The notes under the pieces were generated by a model that did not search any database, was not told where the DNA came from, and saw only the letters and a list, made by a program, of their open reading frames with translations. 51,151 nt of DNA from contig JBEDUN010000064.1 of the NCBI GenBank assembly GCA_040414675.1, positions 1 through 51,151 of the forward strand. Direction: 5' to 3'. Shown one piece after another: positions 25,403 to 35,339 of the stretch; position 1 is the stretch's first letter, and each line of letters starts with the position of its first letter. Position numbers and translations under genes: made by a program. The DNA is from JARBAU01 sp040414675. GTDB taxonomy: Archaea > Thermoproteota > Nitrososphaeria > Nitrososphaerales > Nitrososphaeraceae.

Positions 25403-27157
25403 TCAGATATAGCCTTCAAAACTATCATCTATCAGAATACGATTTCCTGAATAGTCCACCTTAATTGAGATTATAACTGGAGTAGATGTGGATTTTTTAG
25501 CCATTTCCAATATCTCGCCAAATTCCTCTGTAGAATTCACATCATATCCTATTGCTCCAAAACTTTCTGCCAGCTTGACAAAATCTGGATTATTAAAGTT
25601 AGTAAATGCACTCATTCCAAATTCGTATTTTTGCTTTAAAGAGATCATTCCATAGTCAGAGTCACACCAGATTACGACTATTATGGGTAATTTTAAACGT
25701 ACTGCGGTTTCTAGTTCTTGAACATTCATCAAAAATCCCCCGTCTCCACACATCGCGACAACCTTTTGTTTTGGTTTTACAAGTTGAGTTGCTATAGCAG
25801 CGGGAAGAGCAAAACCCATTGAACAAAAACCATTAGGTATTATACACGTATTCGGAATATAGGTATCATATACCTTTGCTATCCATAATTTGTGCGCACC
25901 TACATCAGATATTACTATGTCATCTTCTTCAAGTGCATTTCGTACATCAGATACTATCTTTTCAGGTTTTATGGGATAATGCATATCATTTCTGAATCTT
26001 TCAATTCTCCACGTAACCTCTGTTTTGATTTTCTTGAACTGCTCTGGGATATCTCTATATGGAAACCGTATCAAATTGGGATTTTCCATTTTCTGTTTTT
26101 CTAATTCCTTTAGAATAGCGTCTATACTGTATTCAATATCTGCAGCTATTTCAATAGTTGGAGAATAGTATGTATCAACTTCGGCTGAAGTAAAATCAAT
26201 ATGAATAATTGTCTTTGCTAAATCTCCATTCCAATTCTTGGGATTATATTCAACTAGATCATATCCTACTGCGATTACCAAATCTGCCTTTTTCATTGCA
26301 ATCAATGCATGATCTGCTTCCCTAATTCCAATTGTTTGCAAATGTCTTTCTGACTTGTCAGATATGACTCCTTTTGCCATGAATGTGTTCATAGAAAATA
26401 TCCCGGTTCTTTCTAGAAACTTCCTTATCTGAGTACTGGCATTTCCTCTAATGCATCCATTACCTACTAGAATTATGGGTCTTTCGGATTCTGAAATTAA
26501 CTTGGCAGCCTCTTTAACAAGCCTCCTGTTAGGTCTAGATCTTGATAATTTTTGAGCAGTTATTGGTTTTATCCTTGAATACATCTTTGCAATGTCCTGA
26601 GCTAATTCAAGATGTACAGCCCCGGACTTTTTTTCTAATGATAGCTTGAATGCTCTTCTTACAATTTCTGGGATACTATCGGCATTACGTATTGACCAGG
26701 TCCATTTTGTGATCGACTTGAACATGGTGACTGCATCCATATTTTGGTGGGACTCCTTATGTAGCAGATCTGATTCTGTCTGTCCTGTTATTGCCAGCAC
26801 TGGAGATCTATCCATATTCGCGTTAGCAACTCCAGTGGTAAGGTTTGTTGCACCAGGTCCCAAAGTGGAAAGACATACCCCTGTCTTATGCGTTATTCTG
26901 CCATATACATCAGCCATAAAAGCAGCAGCTTGCTCATGTCTAACCAAAATAAATCTGATCTTATGTGAACCTGACAGCGACATAATAATGTCATTTGTTT
27001 CCTCTCCTGGCAAACCAAAAATATATTCAACACCTTCTGATTCTAGGCATCTAACGAATAGATTAGAGGCCTTCTCAATCTTAGTATTCTCTGAATAAGT
27101 AATGACTTTTGATTTTTGTAAAGTCTTATTAAGATTGATAAACTGCTCTGACTCCAA
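25403..27157 (-). CDS. Acetolactate synthase-like thiamine diphosphate enzyme (large subunit type)
   Basis: 584 residues. The N-terminal pyrimidine domain has the catalytic Glu in LVRHEQAAAFMADVYGRITH and the loop GVCLSTLGPGATNLTTGVAN. The C-terminal PP domain carries MCGDGGFLMNVQELETAVRL and the Mg2+ loop end VIWCDSDYGMISLKQKYEFG. These are signatures of acetolactate synthase and close relatives. It is a stand-alone gene without a regulatory ilvN, and HESHQNMDAVTMF resembles catabolic AlsS-like enzymes. Pyruvate to 2-acetolactate is the likely reaction, but another 2-oxoacid decarboxylase-type activity is possible. Confidence 0.85.
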   Translation of the reverse strand: MESEQFINLNKTLQKSKVITYSENTKIEKASNLFVRCLESEGVEYIFGLPGEETNDIIMSLSGSHKIRFILVRHEQAAAFMADVYGRITHKTGVCLSTLGPGATNLTTGVANANMDRSPVLAITGQTESDLLHKESHQNMDAVTMFKSITKWTWSIRNADSIPEIVRRAFKLSLEKKSGAVHLELAQDIAKMYSRIKPITAQKLSRSRPNRRLVKEAAKLISESERPIILVGNGCIRGNASTQIRKFLERTGIFSMNTFMAKGVISDKSERHLQTIGIREADHALIAMKKADLVIAVGYDLVEYNPKNWNGDLAKTIIHIDFTSAEVDTYYSPTIEIAADIEYSIDAILKELEKQKMENPNLIRFPYRDIPEQFKKIKTEVTWRIERFRNDMHYPIKPEKIVSDVRNALEEDDIVISDVGAHKLWIAKVYDTYIPNTCIIPNGFCSMGFALPAAIATQLVKPKQKVVAMCGDGGFLMNVQELETAVRLKLPIIVVIWCDSDYGMISLKQKYEFGMSAFTNFNNPDFVKLAESFGAIGYDVNSTEEFGEILEMAKKSTSTPVIISIKVDYSGNRILIDDSFEGYI

Positions 27158-27486
27158 CTCAATTACTCCTTATGCAAACTAGAAAACAGTTTTTCATTAT
27201 CTTCATATTAATTAGTGAGAAAATCAGATAAAGTCCTTATATAACCATGTTAAGTTATAACTGCAATATTTTGCAATTATTTGCATTCTTTAGTTCATTA
27301 CCCTATTTGTATAGGTACAGTGAGTTCATTAGAGATATTTACATATTAAATCATTCTTGTATTATACGATTTTTATTTACACCTCGAGAACTTATTAAAA
27401 GGTATAGGGGAATGCATTACATATAAAATAATGGTGATGATTGTAGATAGCATTAAATATTCTATAAAATATCGAAACATTATCAA

Positions 27487-28056
27487 ATGCTAACAACAAA
27501 TTCTGTCTCATATTCTGAAGCAAATTACAACAAAAGTCATGAAACAGCTACTATAACTTTTCGAATTGACAAGACTGTTTTGGACAGAATTCGTGAAGAG
27601 GCAGGACATCGTACTATGAGCTTAAATTCGTTTCTTAACCAAATCCTGAAAGAGTTTACAGAATGGGATATGTTTATGCCCGATGCAGGAAGTATTCCAG
27701 TTGCCAAACCAGTAGTTGTCCAGATGCTTCAAAAAATGACTAAAGATGAGATACATGATTTGGCAATCGAGATTGGAAAGAATGCGATAGAAGATATGGT
27801 CTTGTTTATGAAAGGGAGTATAGACCAAGATTCTTTTCTAAAATGGCTTGAGATACGTATGAAAAACTGTTCAGTAGATATCAATCATATTGTGGATAAT
27901 AACAAGCATACATACATAATGAAGCATGATTTAGGGGAAAATTGGGCTTTGTACAACAAGATAATGCTTGAAACCATTTTCAACGAATTATTTAATAGAC
28001 CATTAAATGTACGAATCCATAACAATGCAATGTTAATGTTTGAGATTCAAAGATAG
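27487..28056 (+). CDS. Ribbon-helix-helix (Arc/CopG-like) regulator with long C-terminal domain
   Basis: 189 residues. Residues ~22-58 form an RHH module (TATITFRIDKTVLDRIREEA, then TMSLNSFLNQILKEFTEWD). The remainder (~130 residues) is helical with KPVVVQMLQKMTKDEIHDLA and GKNAIEDMVLFMKG, probably a sensing or oligomerisation domain. RHH dimers bind short palindromes. The gene is divergent from the TPP enzyme, with a 330-bp spacer, so control of that enzyme is possible but not shown. No toxin partner is adjacent. Confidence 0.8.
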   Translation: MLTTNSVSYSEANYNKSHETATITFRIDKTVLDRIREEAGHRTMSLNSFLNQILKEFTEWDMFMPDAGSIPVAKPVVVQMLQKMTKDEIHDLAIEIGKNAIEDMVLFMKGSIDQDSFLKWLEIRMKNCSVDINHIVDNNKHTYIMKHDLGENWALYNKIMLETIFNELFNRPLNVRIHNNAMLMFEIQR

Positions 28057-28122
28057 TCTGCTTGAATTGGGTGCAGCACTCAAAGATGAGCTGATGAATC
28101 CATCTTATCCATGATTCTTAGT

Positions 28123-28398
28123 TCAATGTAAGACGCGGACAGCATATAGAGTACAATCAATGTAACTATGACTGAATCTCATCAAATGACCAGTGTATTT
28201 GTACACTACGCATAGATGCAAGATGATTATTTCTGAATTATCTCTTATTATTGGAAGTTTCCCATTGTGAAAATGAATTTCAATGCCTACCCGATCATTA
28301 CTGTTTCCAGGTATTCCTAATAGTACTACAAGAGTAGGAAGTTTCCCTCCATTTTTAGCTTGATAGATAATACTTTTAACAGTTTTATTGGATATATA
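28123..28398 (-). pseudogene. Start-less hypothetical protein fragment
   Basis: A 92-codon open frame without a usable start ends at 28123. It reads NGGKLPTLVVLLGIPGNSND then RVGIEIHFHNGKLPIIRDNS, a protein-like beta-rich sequence. It is probably the 3' part of a decayed gene. Family unknown. Confidence 0.35.
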
Positions 28399-28644
28399 TT
28401 AATGATATTACGATGTGAACATTTGACACTATTCTGTCAAGTAAACCAAACTTCTCTCGCATTGCGATTTGCTTTCTGGTCTACTATTGTCACTTCCATT
28501 TGTAGATAGACTAGATCAGAATTCAATTTTATCGAAATGCAGTGAGAAAGATAATTATTCTAACTGTGTAATATTAGCTAATACAATTAGTAGCAATAAA
28601 AACTCCAAAGATCATCTCTCCCACATGAGCACGGCTTTATACTT

Positions 28645-28746
28645 GTGAGAATCGATAATTCAACAAGTTTGTTTCTTAAATGTTTAACATGTGATATTTA
28701 TTACTGTAAAGGATGTGGGAGAGTATATGTTCGAAATCCGATATAA
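28645..28746 (+). CDS. Very short zinc-ribbon ORF
   Basis: GTG 28645 to TAA, 33 residues. Contains C-L-T-C-x4-C-K-G-C-G (FLKCLTCDIYYCKGCGRVYV), a compact four-Cys zinc site. It may be an independent micro-zinc protein or a remnant. Isolated between other genes. Confidence 0.35.
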   Translation: MRIDNSTSLFLKCLTCDIYYCKGCGRVYVRNPI

Positions 28747-28926
28747 CCTTGCATCAAAAATGTAAGTAACATAATATAATCAATACATTCTCTATGTTTA
28801 TACTAGCGTAGGGGATTGGTAAAGTATTGCATACTCATACTCTACAATTGAACGTAATCTTCAACCAAGATAACAAAAAACTTAAAACTGCTTCCTAAGA
28901 TGTTAGGAAACTAAATCAAATATTAG

Positions 28927-30708
28927 TTAGTCAGTTGTTGGCAAGCTAAAACTGAAGGTAGCTCCTTTCCCATCAATATTATTTTCTCCCCATACTTTGC
29001 CTCCATGAGACTCGATAAGATTCTTTGATATATACAATCCCAAACCTAAACCTAATTCTGACTTGGATACAAATTTAGTAAATAGTCTGGGCAGTATTTC
29101 AGTATCTATACCTGTGCCTTCATCCTTTATGCTAACAATAACATACTTTTTTTTATTTTCACTGTAACCAGGCGAGTTAGTAACATTGTTTGAATTTGTG
29201 CTAATATGAAGAGAAACTGTAATCCTACCAGGGCTACCGCTGCTTCTGTTTGCATTAATTGCATTAGTTATTAAATTTGACAAAACTTCGGTGATTCTTA
29301 TCTTGTCGGCATATATGAATAAGGCAGAGCCTGGTTTGTTAAATGCAATTTCTATATTATTCTTTGTATTTGTATTTATATTCGTATTTATAGCCTGTGA
29401 GTATTTTATATCAGTTATGACATCATCAATATTTTCTACTAAATCAAACCATTCTTTGATTAGCTTAAGCGTATTGCTTTCGATCCTTGCTACGTCCAGA
29501 ATTTCCCTTGTCAATTCCTGAAGTCTTACGGTGTTCTTATATGCTGCTGCAATATATTCGGCTATTCCACTGTCAATTGTAACTTTATTATCATCTATTG
29601 CCATCATTGCTAATTCAGTATAACCTAAAATAGATTGCGCTGGAGTCCTTAGTTCATGAGCTGCGATATGGATAAATTCTCTTTGCATTTTATCGTTGCT
29701 TATTAGCTGTTCATTTAGTAGGCGTTCATTCCAAAGTAGATCAAATATTGATTTATACGAATCTACTGTTATCTTTCTGGTAGAATAAATAGCAAAAGCA
29801 ATAGCATCAGTAAAGTCATTATATGCATCTGTAGCTGCTGCTGTATCTCCTCTAATCTCAGTTCGAAGCAATTTTTCACCATCAACTATACACATGGTAA
29901 ATAGCGAGTTAGTATCATTGTTTAATACTTTAATTGATGGGGCCTCCTTAGATATTCTATCTAAAATTTTTATGTTCTCGTCGCATGAAGGACAAATGAT
30001 TTTTATATTCGCATCTTTCTCAATTGAAGCCTTTATAAGATAATCGATGATTCCTAGTTTATCAATGCTTGTAACTGCTTTATTATTAGGAAGAAATAAA
30101 AAGGCATCTCTACTGATCGATTTTACCATCTCAATAAAAATCTGACTTGCCTTCTTTTTATTAGTAATGACTTGAAGAAATTCATAATCTGTTCCTTGTC
30201 CTCTATCCTCTATCTGTCCAATTCTCTGCTCTGCAGGGATAGCTGCAATCCATATAGTATCAAAAACATTTCTTTGATGCTCCACAATTTCCTTGACATT
30301 ACTATAGATAGTTTGTGAAGCAGGCTTTCCTTGTTGGTGAAAAGTTGCAGGAGCTAGATAAGCAATATCGCTCAAGTAGAAATTACCTTTGATTCCATCT
30401 AAATGTCTGAGCTCATCTACCATTGTCAGTAGTTGTTTACAGTAAGACAGGTTATTTACAGTAATTTCAGTAATATATCTTAGTTTAACACCTCTCTTCC
30501 TTGCGGCAAGAAATGCATCTTCTAATCCTGCAATATCAATGATTAATAATGGTCTTGATTGATCTATACAAGCATCAATTCTATTTTCTGCTTGAGCCAC
30601 GAATTGTATTGCTATTTTTACAACACTTTCAATTCCATGAAATATCTCAGTAACTTCTGTTGAGCTGTTCTTGTCTCTGTCTGGATTGCAAGGAATAGGA
30701 GAAGTCAT
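28927..30708 (-). CDS. Sensor histidine kinase
   Basis: 593 residues. HisKA helix with phospho-acceptor His in FIHIAAHELRTPAQSILGYT (~residue 350). HATPase domain with N-box LSNLITNAINANRSSG, G1 SIKDEGTGIDTEILPRLFTK and G2 SELGLGLGLYISKNLIESHG, ending GATFSFSLP. There is no transmembrane segment, so it is cytoplasmic. The N-terminal ~300 residues form a sensor region seen in thaumarchaeal kinases (LRYITEITVNNLSYCKQLLT, FYLSDIAYLAPATFHQQGKP). No response regulator is adjacent, so it is an orphan kinase. Confidence 0.9.
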   Translation of the reverse strand: MTSPIPCNPDRDKNSSTEVTEIFHGIESVVKIAIQFVAQAENRIDACIDQSRPLLIIDIAGLEDAFLAARKRGVKLRYITEITVNNLSYCKQLLTMVDELRHLDGIKGNFYLSDIAYLAPATFHQQGKPASQTIYSNVKEIVEHQRNVFDTIWIAAIPAEQRIGQIEDRGQGTDYEFLQVITNKKKASQIFIEMVKSISRDAFLFLPNNKAVTSIDKLGIIDYLIKASIEKDANIKIICPSCDENIKILDRISKEAPSIKVLNNDTNSLFTMCIVDGEKLLRTEIRGDTAAATDAYNDFTDAIAFAIYSTRKITVDSYKSIFDLLWNERLLNEQLISNDKMQREFIHIAAHELRTPAQSILGYTELAMMAIDDNKVTIDSGIAEYIAAAYKNTVRLQELTREILDVARIESNTLKLIKEWFDLVENIDDVITDIKYSQAINTNINTNTKNNIEIAFNKPGSALFIYADKIRITEVLSNLITNAINANRSSGSPGRITVSLHISTNSNNVTNSPGYSENKKKYVIVSIKDEGTGIDTEILPRLFTKFVSKSELGLGLGLYISKNLIESHGGKVWGENNIDGKGATFSFSLPTTD

Positions 30709-30996
30709 TGATAGATCTAGATCATAATAACACAGGATAGAGTTTAATTAATTTAGCCTTTTCATCGTCCCAAGAATCCTGCTAGAATGTAAATCAAAGG
30801 TGTTGTAGAGTATATCATCATCATATTCTTATTCTTCTCTATGCTGTACTATTTGTAGCCTAAAATAACTTGATTTTTGATGGGAATTTAACTTGACCGA
30901 AGAAAAATGAAGAGCTCTTTCAGTTATAACATTTTGGATCGGTTATGGTAATTAGTTAATATCCAGATGATCTGAAAGATCTGAATTTCTCATCTA

Positions 30997-31255
30997 TCAT
31001 CTATCATTACAACAAGTTTTATAGTCTTGAATCCACGTTTGTTTTATATTTTCGATCAGATTTTCCAATTCATAATTATCATTTAAATCATTAATTTTCT
31101 TTACACTTAGACCAAGTAATTCAAACTCATTTAAAAGACTTACAATAGTGATCACCTATGCATACTGATAGTGAATTTAACAATAGAAGTACAAGAGATT
31201 ACTAGGTATCTGCAATATAGAGAGAAAAATACTAATCTAATTTATTTTTAGACAT
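30997..31255 (-). pseudogene. Decayed small gene, copy 2 of a dispersed repeat (partner 1406-1716)
   Basis: ATG 31255 opens MSKNKLD and then stops. After a frameshift the other frame carries LGLSVKKINDLNDNYELENL and IENIKQTWIQDYKTCCNDR. It is the same sequence as copy 1, including a shared TAAACTATATAAT promoter-like block near 31275. A second short similarity to the left arm region (ATAAC-TTT-GGATCG-TTATGGTAA, 30939 and 4915) shows more shared, dispersed sequence. Confidence 0.45.
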
Positions 31256-31532
31256 GGTATTATTATGAATAGGCTCTAAACTATATAATGCGTCATACTT
31301 TATGATAATCGTCGTCTACATCTTTTTTTGTACCTGTAGCATTGACTTATATTCTACCTTGATCACTGTCAGGAAAAGCCAGTTGCAGCTGAGGAGGATT
31401 GAAATAGAGCATTGCTTATCCCTTCAATCTTGTTTATATGAGCCAATTTGTTACTGTCATCAAGACCGATGGCATAGGATAATGATATAAAGCTATAATT
31501 TAAGATTTAATTTAATAAGTAATAATGATTAG

Positions 31533-31595
31533 GATACTATGGCCGTGATTACCTGCCCAGTCAAAATAAAATAAAATAAAATTGGTCATAGTATC
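31533..31595. repeat. Inverted repeat with 12-bp arms and (AAAAT)n loop
   Basis: GATACTATGGCC (31533-31544) faces GGTCATAGTATC (31584-31595), 11 of 12 paired. The loop contains (AAAAT)n at 31564-31582. It lies upstream of the Dps gene. Confidence 0.5.
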
Positions 31596-31683
31596 GATTT
31601 GTGGCTATTCTTGAAGTTTGATTAGGACTAAATTTATATTTCTAACGAAAATATTTGCTTGCTAACCATATAATAAGAGAGAA

Positions 31684-31710
31684 TATGACTATATGACTAT
31701 ATGACTATAT
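31684..31710. repeat. Three tandem copies of TATGACTA
   Basis: The sequence (TATGACTA)x3 followed by TATTCC sits 44 bp before the Dps start codon at 31754, in the core-promoter region. It may contain the TATA box, and slippage here could tune expression. Confidence 0.4.
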
Positions 31711-31753
31711 TCCGCACGACAACTCAGGATGAAGATTTACGAAAAAAGCTGTT

Positions 31754-32416
31754 ATGCAAATATTTAATTTTGACAGTTTGCTCACGAGATTGGGTAGTAT
31801 GCATCAGCATGACATGTACTATAGTCGAAATAAAACATTAATAAGCAATAGATACGAAACTTTCAAAGGGTACAAAGAAATGCAATCAACTGAAACCAAA
31901 ATAGAATCTTATCCAGTACCAAGTCAGCTTGCTACAAAGACGGATCTTTCTACGCAAGAGGTTAAAGCTATAACTGAGGCAGTTAATCCACTTATTGCAG
32001 ATGCTTTTGCTCTTTACGTCAAGACAAAAAACTTTCACTGGCACCTCTATGGTTCTCATTTTAGAGACTATCATGTGCTCTTCGATGAGCATGCAGAAGC
32101 AATATTCGAGTCAATCGACATAATGGCAGAACGTGTGCGAAGAGTGGGCGGTATGACAATACGGAGTATAAGTCATATAGGACAGCTCCAAACCATAGAA
32201 GATGACAATAATGCTGTGGTCCCAGCCGGAGATATGATTCGGATCTTGATGGAAGACAATGGCCATATAGCTAAGATGATACGTGATGCAATCGCAGTAT
32301 GCGATAAAAATCGGGACTCTCCAACCAGCAACCTACTTCAAGACATTCTGGACAAAACAGAGCGTCGCAAGTGGTTCCTATACGAGATAATGCAGGGATC
32401 AAAGAATACAGAATAA
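31754..32416 (+). CDS. dps: Dps-family ferritin (DNA-protecting, iron-storing)
   Basis: 220 residues from ATG 31754. ATG 31880 (MQSTETKIESYP) gives 178 residues, closer to typical Dps length, so the extra 42 residues may be 5' leader. Dps signatures are clear: KTKNFHWHLYGSHFRDYHVL and FDEHAEAIFESIDIMAERVR supply the His, Asp and Glu ligands of the intersubunit ferroxidase centre, followed by RRVGGMTIRSISHIG. Dps dodecamers oxidise Fe(II) with H2O2 and protect DNA. The gene is monocistronic, with tandem repeats and a hairpin upstream. Confidence 0.9.
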   Translation: MQIFNFDSLLTRLGSMHQHDMYYSRNKTLISNRYETFKGYKEMQSTETKIESYPVPSQLATKTDLSTQEVKAITEAVNPLIADAFALYVKTKNFHWHLYGSHFRDYHVLFDEHAEAIFESIDIMAERVRRVGGMTIRSISHIGQLQTIEDDNNAVVPAGDMIRILMEDNGHIAKMIRDAIAVCDKNRDSPTSNLLQDILDKTERRKWFLYEIMQGSKNTE

Positions 32417-32642
32417 TTCAATTGATGAATGGCAATTATTATTCAGAGAGCTACTAACCTTTTTCTTTAACGTAATGTCCTTAAGAAACTCGAGTAATTT
32501 ATGACCTTTGAAGACTGTTTTACCGCTGCACCCAATCCAGTACACCGATGTTGTTTAGCGAGTTTAAGAAGTTTGTTGTTATCATGTCCCTAGAAGGGAG
32601 ATAATATATAATCAGTTTTGCGAGACCACCACCAATAATGAT

Positions 32643-32962
32643 ATGATGGTACAACCACCAGACTCACCAGCAGAATCTGATCATAGAAAAGTCGTTGTAG
32701 ATATCGTGGTCGCTCCAAGTCGTAGGATTATGGCGCTTAAACCAATAGACCAATCAGTCTTTATTGATCGATCCAGTTTCAGCAAGATGCTTACGTCAAA
32801 TTCAATTCCAATAGATAGAATTAACAACAGGATTAGAGGTAGACTTATTGGGAAATCATTTGAAAATGCGCTTCATTAGTTAATAAATACGATGGCGTTT
32901 CTAAACCTGGAGAGCATGGTTCAATATATGTGGATCCCTTGGAGTACATAGAGGAAAATTAG
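32643..32962 (+). CDS. Hypothetical protein, probably frameshifted near its 3' end
   Basis: ATG 32643 gives 78 residues (KVVVDIVVAPSRRIMALKPI, SFSKMLTSNSIPIDRINNRI, RGRLIGKSFENALH) and then a stop at 32879. In the next frame the sequence continues without interruption as SLVNKYDGVSKPGEHGSIYV-DPLEYIEEN to TAG 32962, which reads like the natural C-terminus. One extra base near 32870 would explain it. The family is not recognised. Confidence 0.5.
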
Positions 32963-33226
32963 ACGTACTAACCAGACCCGAGCAGATATAGTATAACGAT
33001 GAAATTAATCAGTCATATCTCTGACTCTAGATAGACTTGCAATAGCCAATTATGTTATATCTGTGATTTTAACAAGCTATTCGTAATAACTTTTTTTTAT
33101 GCATGTATATCAAGATCACCTACTAGATAATTGATGATGGTGATCAACATTACCACTACTACCTTCACCACTTCTACCACTTGAGAAATTTAGAGATAGA
33201 CTAAATGAAGTGTTAGACAAAACCTC

Positions 33227-33391
33227 TTATTCTTTTAAGCGTTTGTTACGTTCTTCTTCGACGAATTTAGTGCAATCACATTCCAAGCAAAATTCAATTG
33301 GCATGATTTTTCCAGTGCTTACAATTGTAATTGAAGTAGATATGTGATAAAGTTTGGGATGTTTGCATTTACAGATTGCTGCTTCACCCAT
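33227..33391 (-). CDS. 54-residue Cys-rich zinc-binding-type protein
   Basis: ATG 33391 to TAA 33227. Contains CKCKHPKLYHI at the N-terminus and FCLECDCTKFVEEERNKR at the C-terminus, a C-x-C ... C-x2-C-x-C arrangement suitable for one or two zinc ions. The basic/acidic tail is hydrophilic. Cytoplasmic, partner unknown. Confidence 0.55.
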   Translation of the reverse strand: MGEAAICKCKHPKLYHISTSITIVSTGKIMPIEFCLECDCTKFVEEERNKRLKE

Positions 33392-33471
33392 TGATTCTAA
33401 ATTCTCTCATTTACTCCATTCCTCTTCTCTTTTACATGTAAGTGTAATGTTGGTGTGATAATGAATGAAGG

Positions 33472-33657
33472 TTGACATTGGACGTGCTTCCTAGGCCCCT
33501 CCATCTGGAAAATGAAACGAGACTCATCAACTCGTTATATAGGAAGGAGATGATAGATGCCAATACTTATAATTATACCAAGTTTAGGATATTTAGATAT
33601 TCTACTTACTTCCGGCTACCTTGGACTATAAATACAGCCGCTAATATTGTCATATGA
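33472..33657 (+). CDS. Short hypothetical protein with SHOCT-like helix pair
   Basis: TTG 33472, 61 residues. The core LHLENETRLINSLYRKEMID, then ANTYNYTKFRIFRYS, resembles a two-helix 'L-x-x-LY-x-K-G-x-I-x-x-x-TY' module as in short C-terminal (SHOCT-like) domains. The start is uncertain, and the second half may be read-out. Confidence 0.35.
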   Translation: MTLDVLPRPLHLENETRLINSLYRKEMIDANTYNYTKFRIFRYSTYFRLPWTINTAANIVI

Positions 33658-33694
33658 AAGCTATAGGCTAACGCTCTTCCATATGATAAAACTT

Positions 33695-33776
33695 CAATGG
33701 AGTTAGTGGGATCATGAATGAATGTCTTGTGGAACGAACGAACGAACGAATAACTAGATCCCACTTACCGCCATTG
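33695..33776. repeat. Hairpin element A (CAATGG...CCATTG)
   Basis: Outer arms CAATGG/CCATTG and inner arms GTTAGTGGGATC/GATCCCACTTAC enclose (GAAC)n at 33732-33750. It shares arms and layout with the element at 34214-34290. Confidence 0.5.
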
Positions 33777-34045
33777 TCCTTCTGTCATTCAAACACTGCT
33801 ATTTCGTATGCGAAATAGCATCTACTATTGTAAATTATACTATAAAACGGTTCCAGCTGCAGCTGAGACAACCCCACATACCAGATAGACTTTCGACCCA
33901 GATATTTTGTCACTATGACATTATAAGCTAAGGATTATAGTTCATTGACGTTGACCTTTTATCTACAGACTGATCAGAGAGAAGATCGCAGTTTATGTCG
34001 TAGCCAGTAATAACTAATACCCGATTAACTAACAAACAAAAACAA

Positions 34046-34110
34046 GTGGTAAGCAAGTTAAGTAAATTTGTTGGAATCAGATTAGATGGCATCACTCACT
34101 TGCTAACCAC
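34046..34110. repeat. Hairpin element B
   Basis: GTGGTAAGCAAGT (34046-34058) faces ACTTGCTAACCAC (34098-34110), 12 of 13 paired. Spacing is like elements A and C, but the arms differ. Confidence 0.45.
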
Positions 34111-34213
34111 CTGAATTGCGTATGCACCTACCATCAGTGCACTTTTTGTTATCAAAGACTAGTTATAAAACACCATGCAAACAATTGCAATCATTTGACC
34201 ATAATTATCAATT

Positions 34214-34290
34214 CAATGGAGAGTTAGTGAGATCGCATGATATGGTCAACGAACACAGAGCAGAGCGGATCTCACTTACTAACACCATTG
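34214..34290. repeat. Hairpin element C (CAATGG...CCATTG)
   Basis: Outer CAATGG/CCATTG and inner GTTAGTGAGATC/GATCTCACTTACTAAC, related to element A by sequence. The adjacent insertion sequence begins within 4 bp of its right end. Confidence 0.5.
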
Positions 34291-34293
34291 ATA

Positions 34294-35339
34294 TTAGATC
34301 TCTTGCGTAATTAGCTGTTATGATCTATTACTGTTGTCTATTTTCGCTGTATTCTTAGATTGAAATCCTGTTAGACTGCATAACTCTGAAGTTCAGTATA
34401 CTGGATACAATATCAGATATGTTATTGTACCTTCTTAGTTTGTTTCTGAACTTTGTACCCATTATTCCAAACTTCTTGATCTTGCATATGGTATGTTCTA
34501 CTATGATCCTGAGTCTTGAGTGATTCTTGTTGTATCTTATATTGTCATTTGAAAGCAAGATATTCTTTTTCTTTCTGATAGGAAGTACGGACTTTACTGT
34601 GGGAAAGTTCTTTTCAATACCAAGATAACCAAGATCAACTATGTTGTCAACCTGTGATGGAGTTATAGGATGATTGTGTTTGTAAATGTCATAATCATGT
34701 TTTCTTCCATTACTGTGACCTGTTTTATGCAGGATCAAACCTTCAATATTAACCATCAATTGTGTCTTGACAGTATGCTTCCTCTTTCTACCTGAATAAT
34801 AACTCTTTCTCTTTCTATTGTTCTTAGGTCTTAATCTCCTGTTCTGTAGAATCTATAAATGCTTTGAATCCAGGAAAGTAATGTTCAACTTCCTCTGTAG
34901 TTCTTAATCTCTTAGTATGTCTGTATAACTTCTTTGGCAATGGAATGCACTTCTTTAGCAAAGATTCTAGAATAGTCAAATCTCTAAATACATTGCTCTG
35001 ATCAAGATCAAATAGAAATCCTGATAGTGTGTATGTAATGTACAATCGATAATAGATCAAAAGCATTAGAAGTCTTTCACTTGCTTTCAGTTTAAACGGT
35101 CTACCTGCACCAACATCCCTTTTCCTCTCCTTTTAGAAAGACGTCTTCTTTCATATTCCTCATATTTCAATTCTATCTCTCTATTTATTTGATCAAATTC
35201 TAGTACAGTTAGTCCAGTAAATGATCTGAATAACAAAGGCTTTTTGCATAATCTTCTGTAGGATATCAGATAGATATCAAAAATATCATATATGTCAATC
35301 GAATATAGCTCTAATCTTCTAATTACGCAATAGATCTAT
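34294..35339 (-). mobile_element. IS5-like insertion sequence with terminal inverted repeats
   Basis: About 1046 bp. Ends TTAGATCTCTTGCGTAATTAG (34294-34314, 21 bp) and its complement at 35319-35339 match except at two positions. Flanking TTGATA occurs immediately left (34288-34293) and right (35340-35345), a candidate 6-bp target duplication. It contains the transposase gene on the minus strand. Confidence 0.75.
34355..35303 (-). pseudogene. IS5-type DDE transposase, broken by frameshifts
   Basis: Three pieces are seen. The N-terminal is KKPLLFRSFTGLTVLEFDQI. The middle is LLMLLIYYRLYITYTLSGFL then KCIPLPKKLYRHTKRL (35066-34824). The C-terminal catalytic part is QVDNIVDLGYLGIEKNFPTV and RLRIIVEHTICKIKKFGIMG (34759-34355), with the Asp and final Glu of the DDE set. 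Frame breaks occur near 35120 and 34830. The second could be a programmed shift as in some IS5 members, but the first looks like damage. Probably inactive. Confidence 0.7.

Noticed and set aside
31302..31490. 62-codon plus-strand ORF with several Cys and His
   Set aside because: The Cys/His do not form a regular zinc pattern, and the region is next to a decayed gene. Likely chance.
33732..33750. (GAAC)n tetranucleotide repeat as a possible CRISPR or phase-variation tract
   Set aside because: Only about four to five units, located in the loop of a hairpin and not in a gene. No spacer structure.
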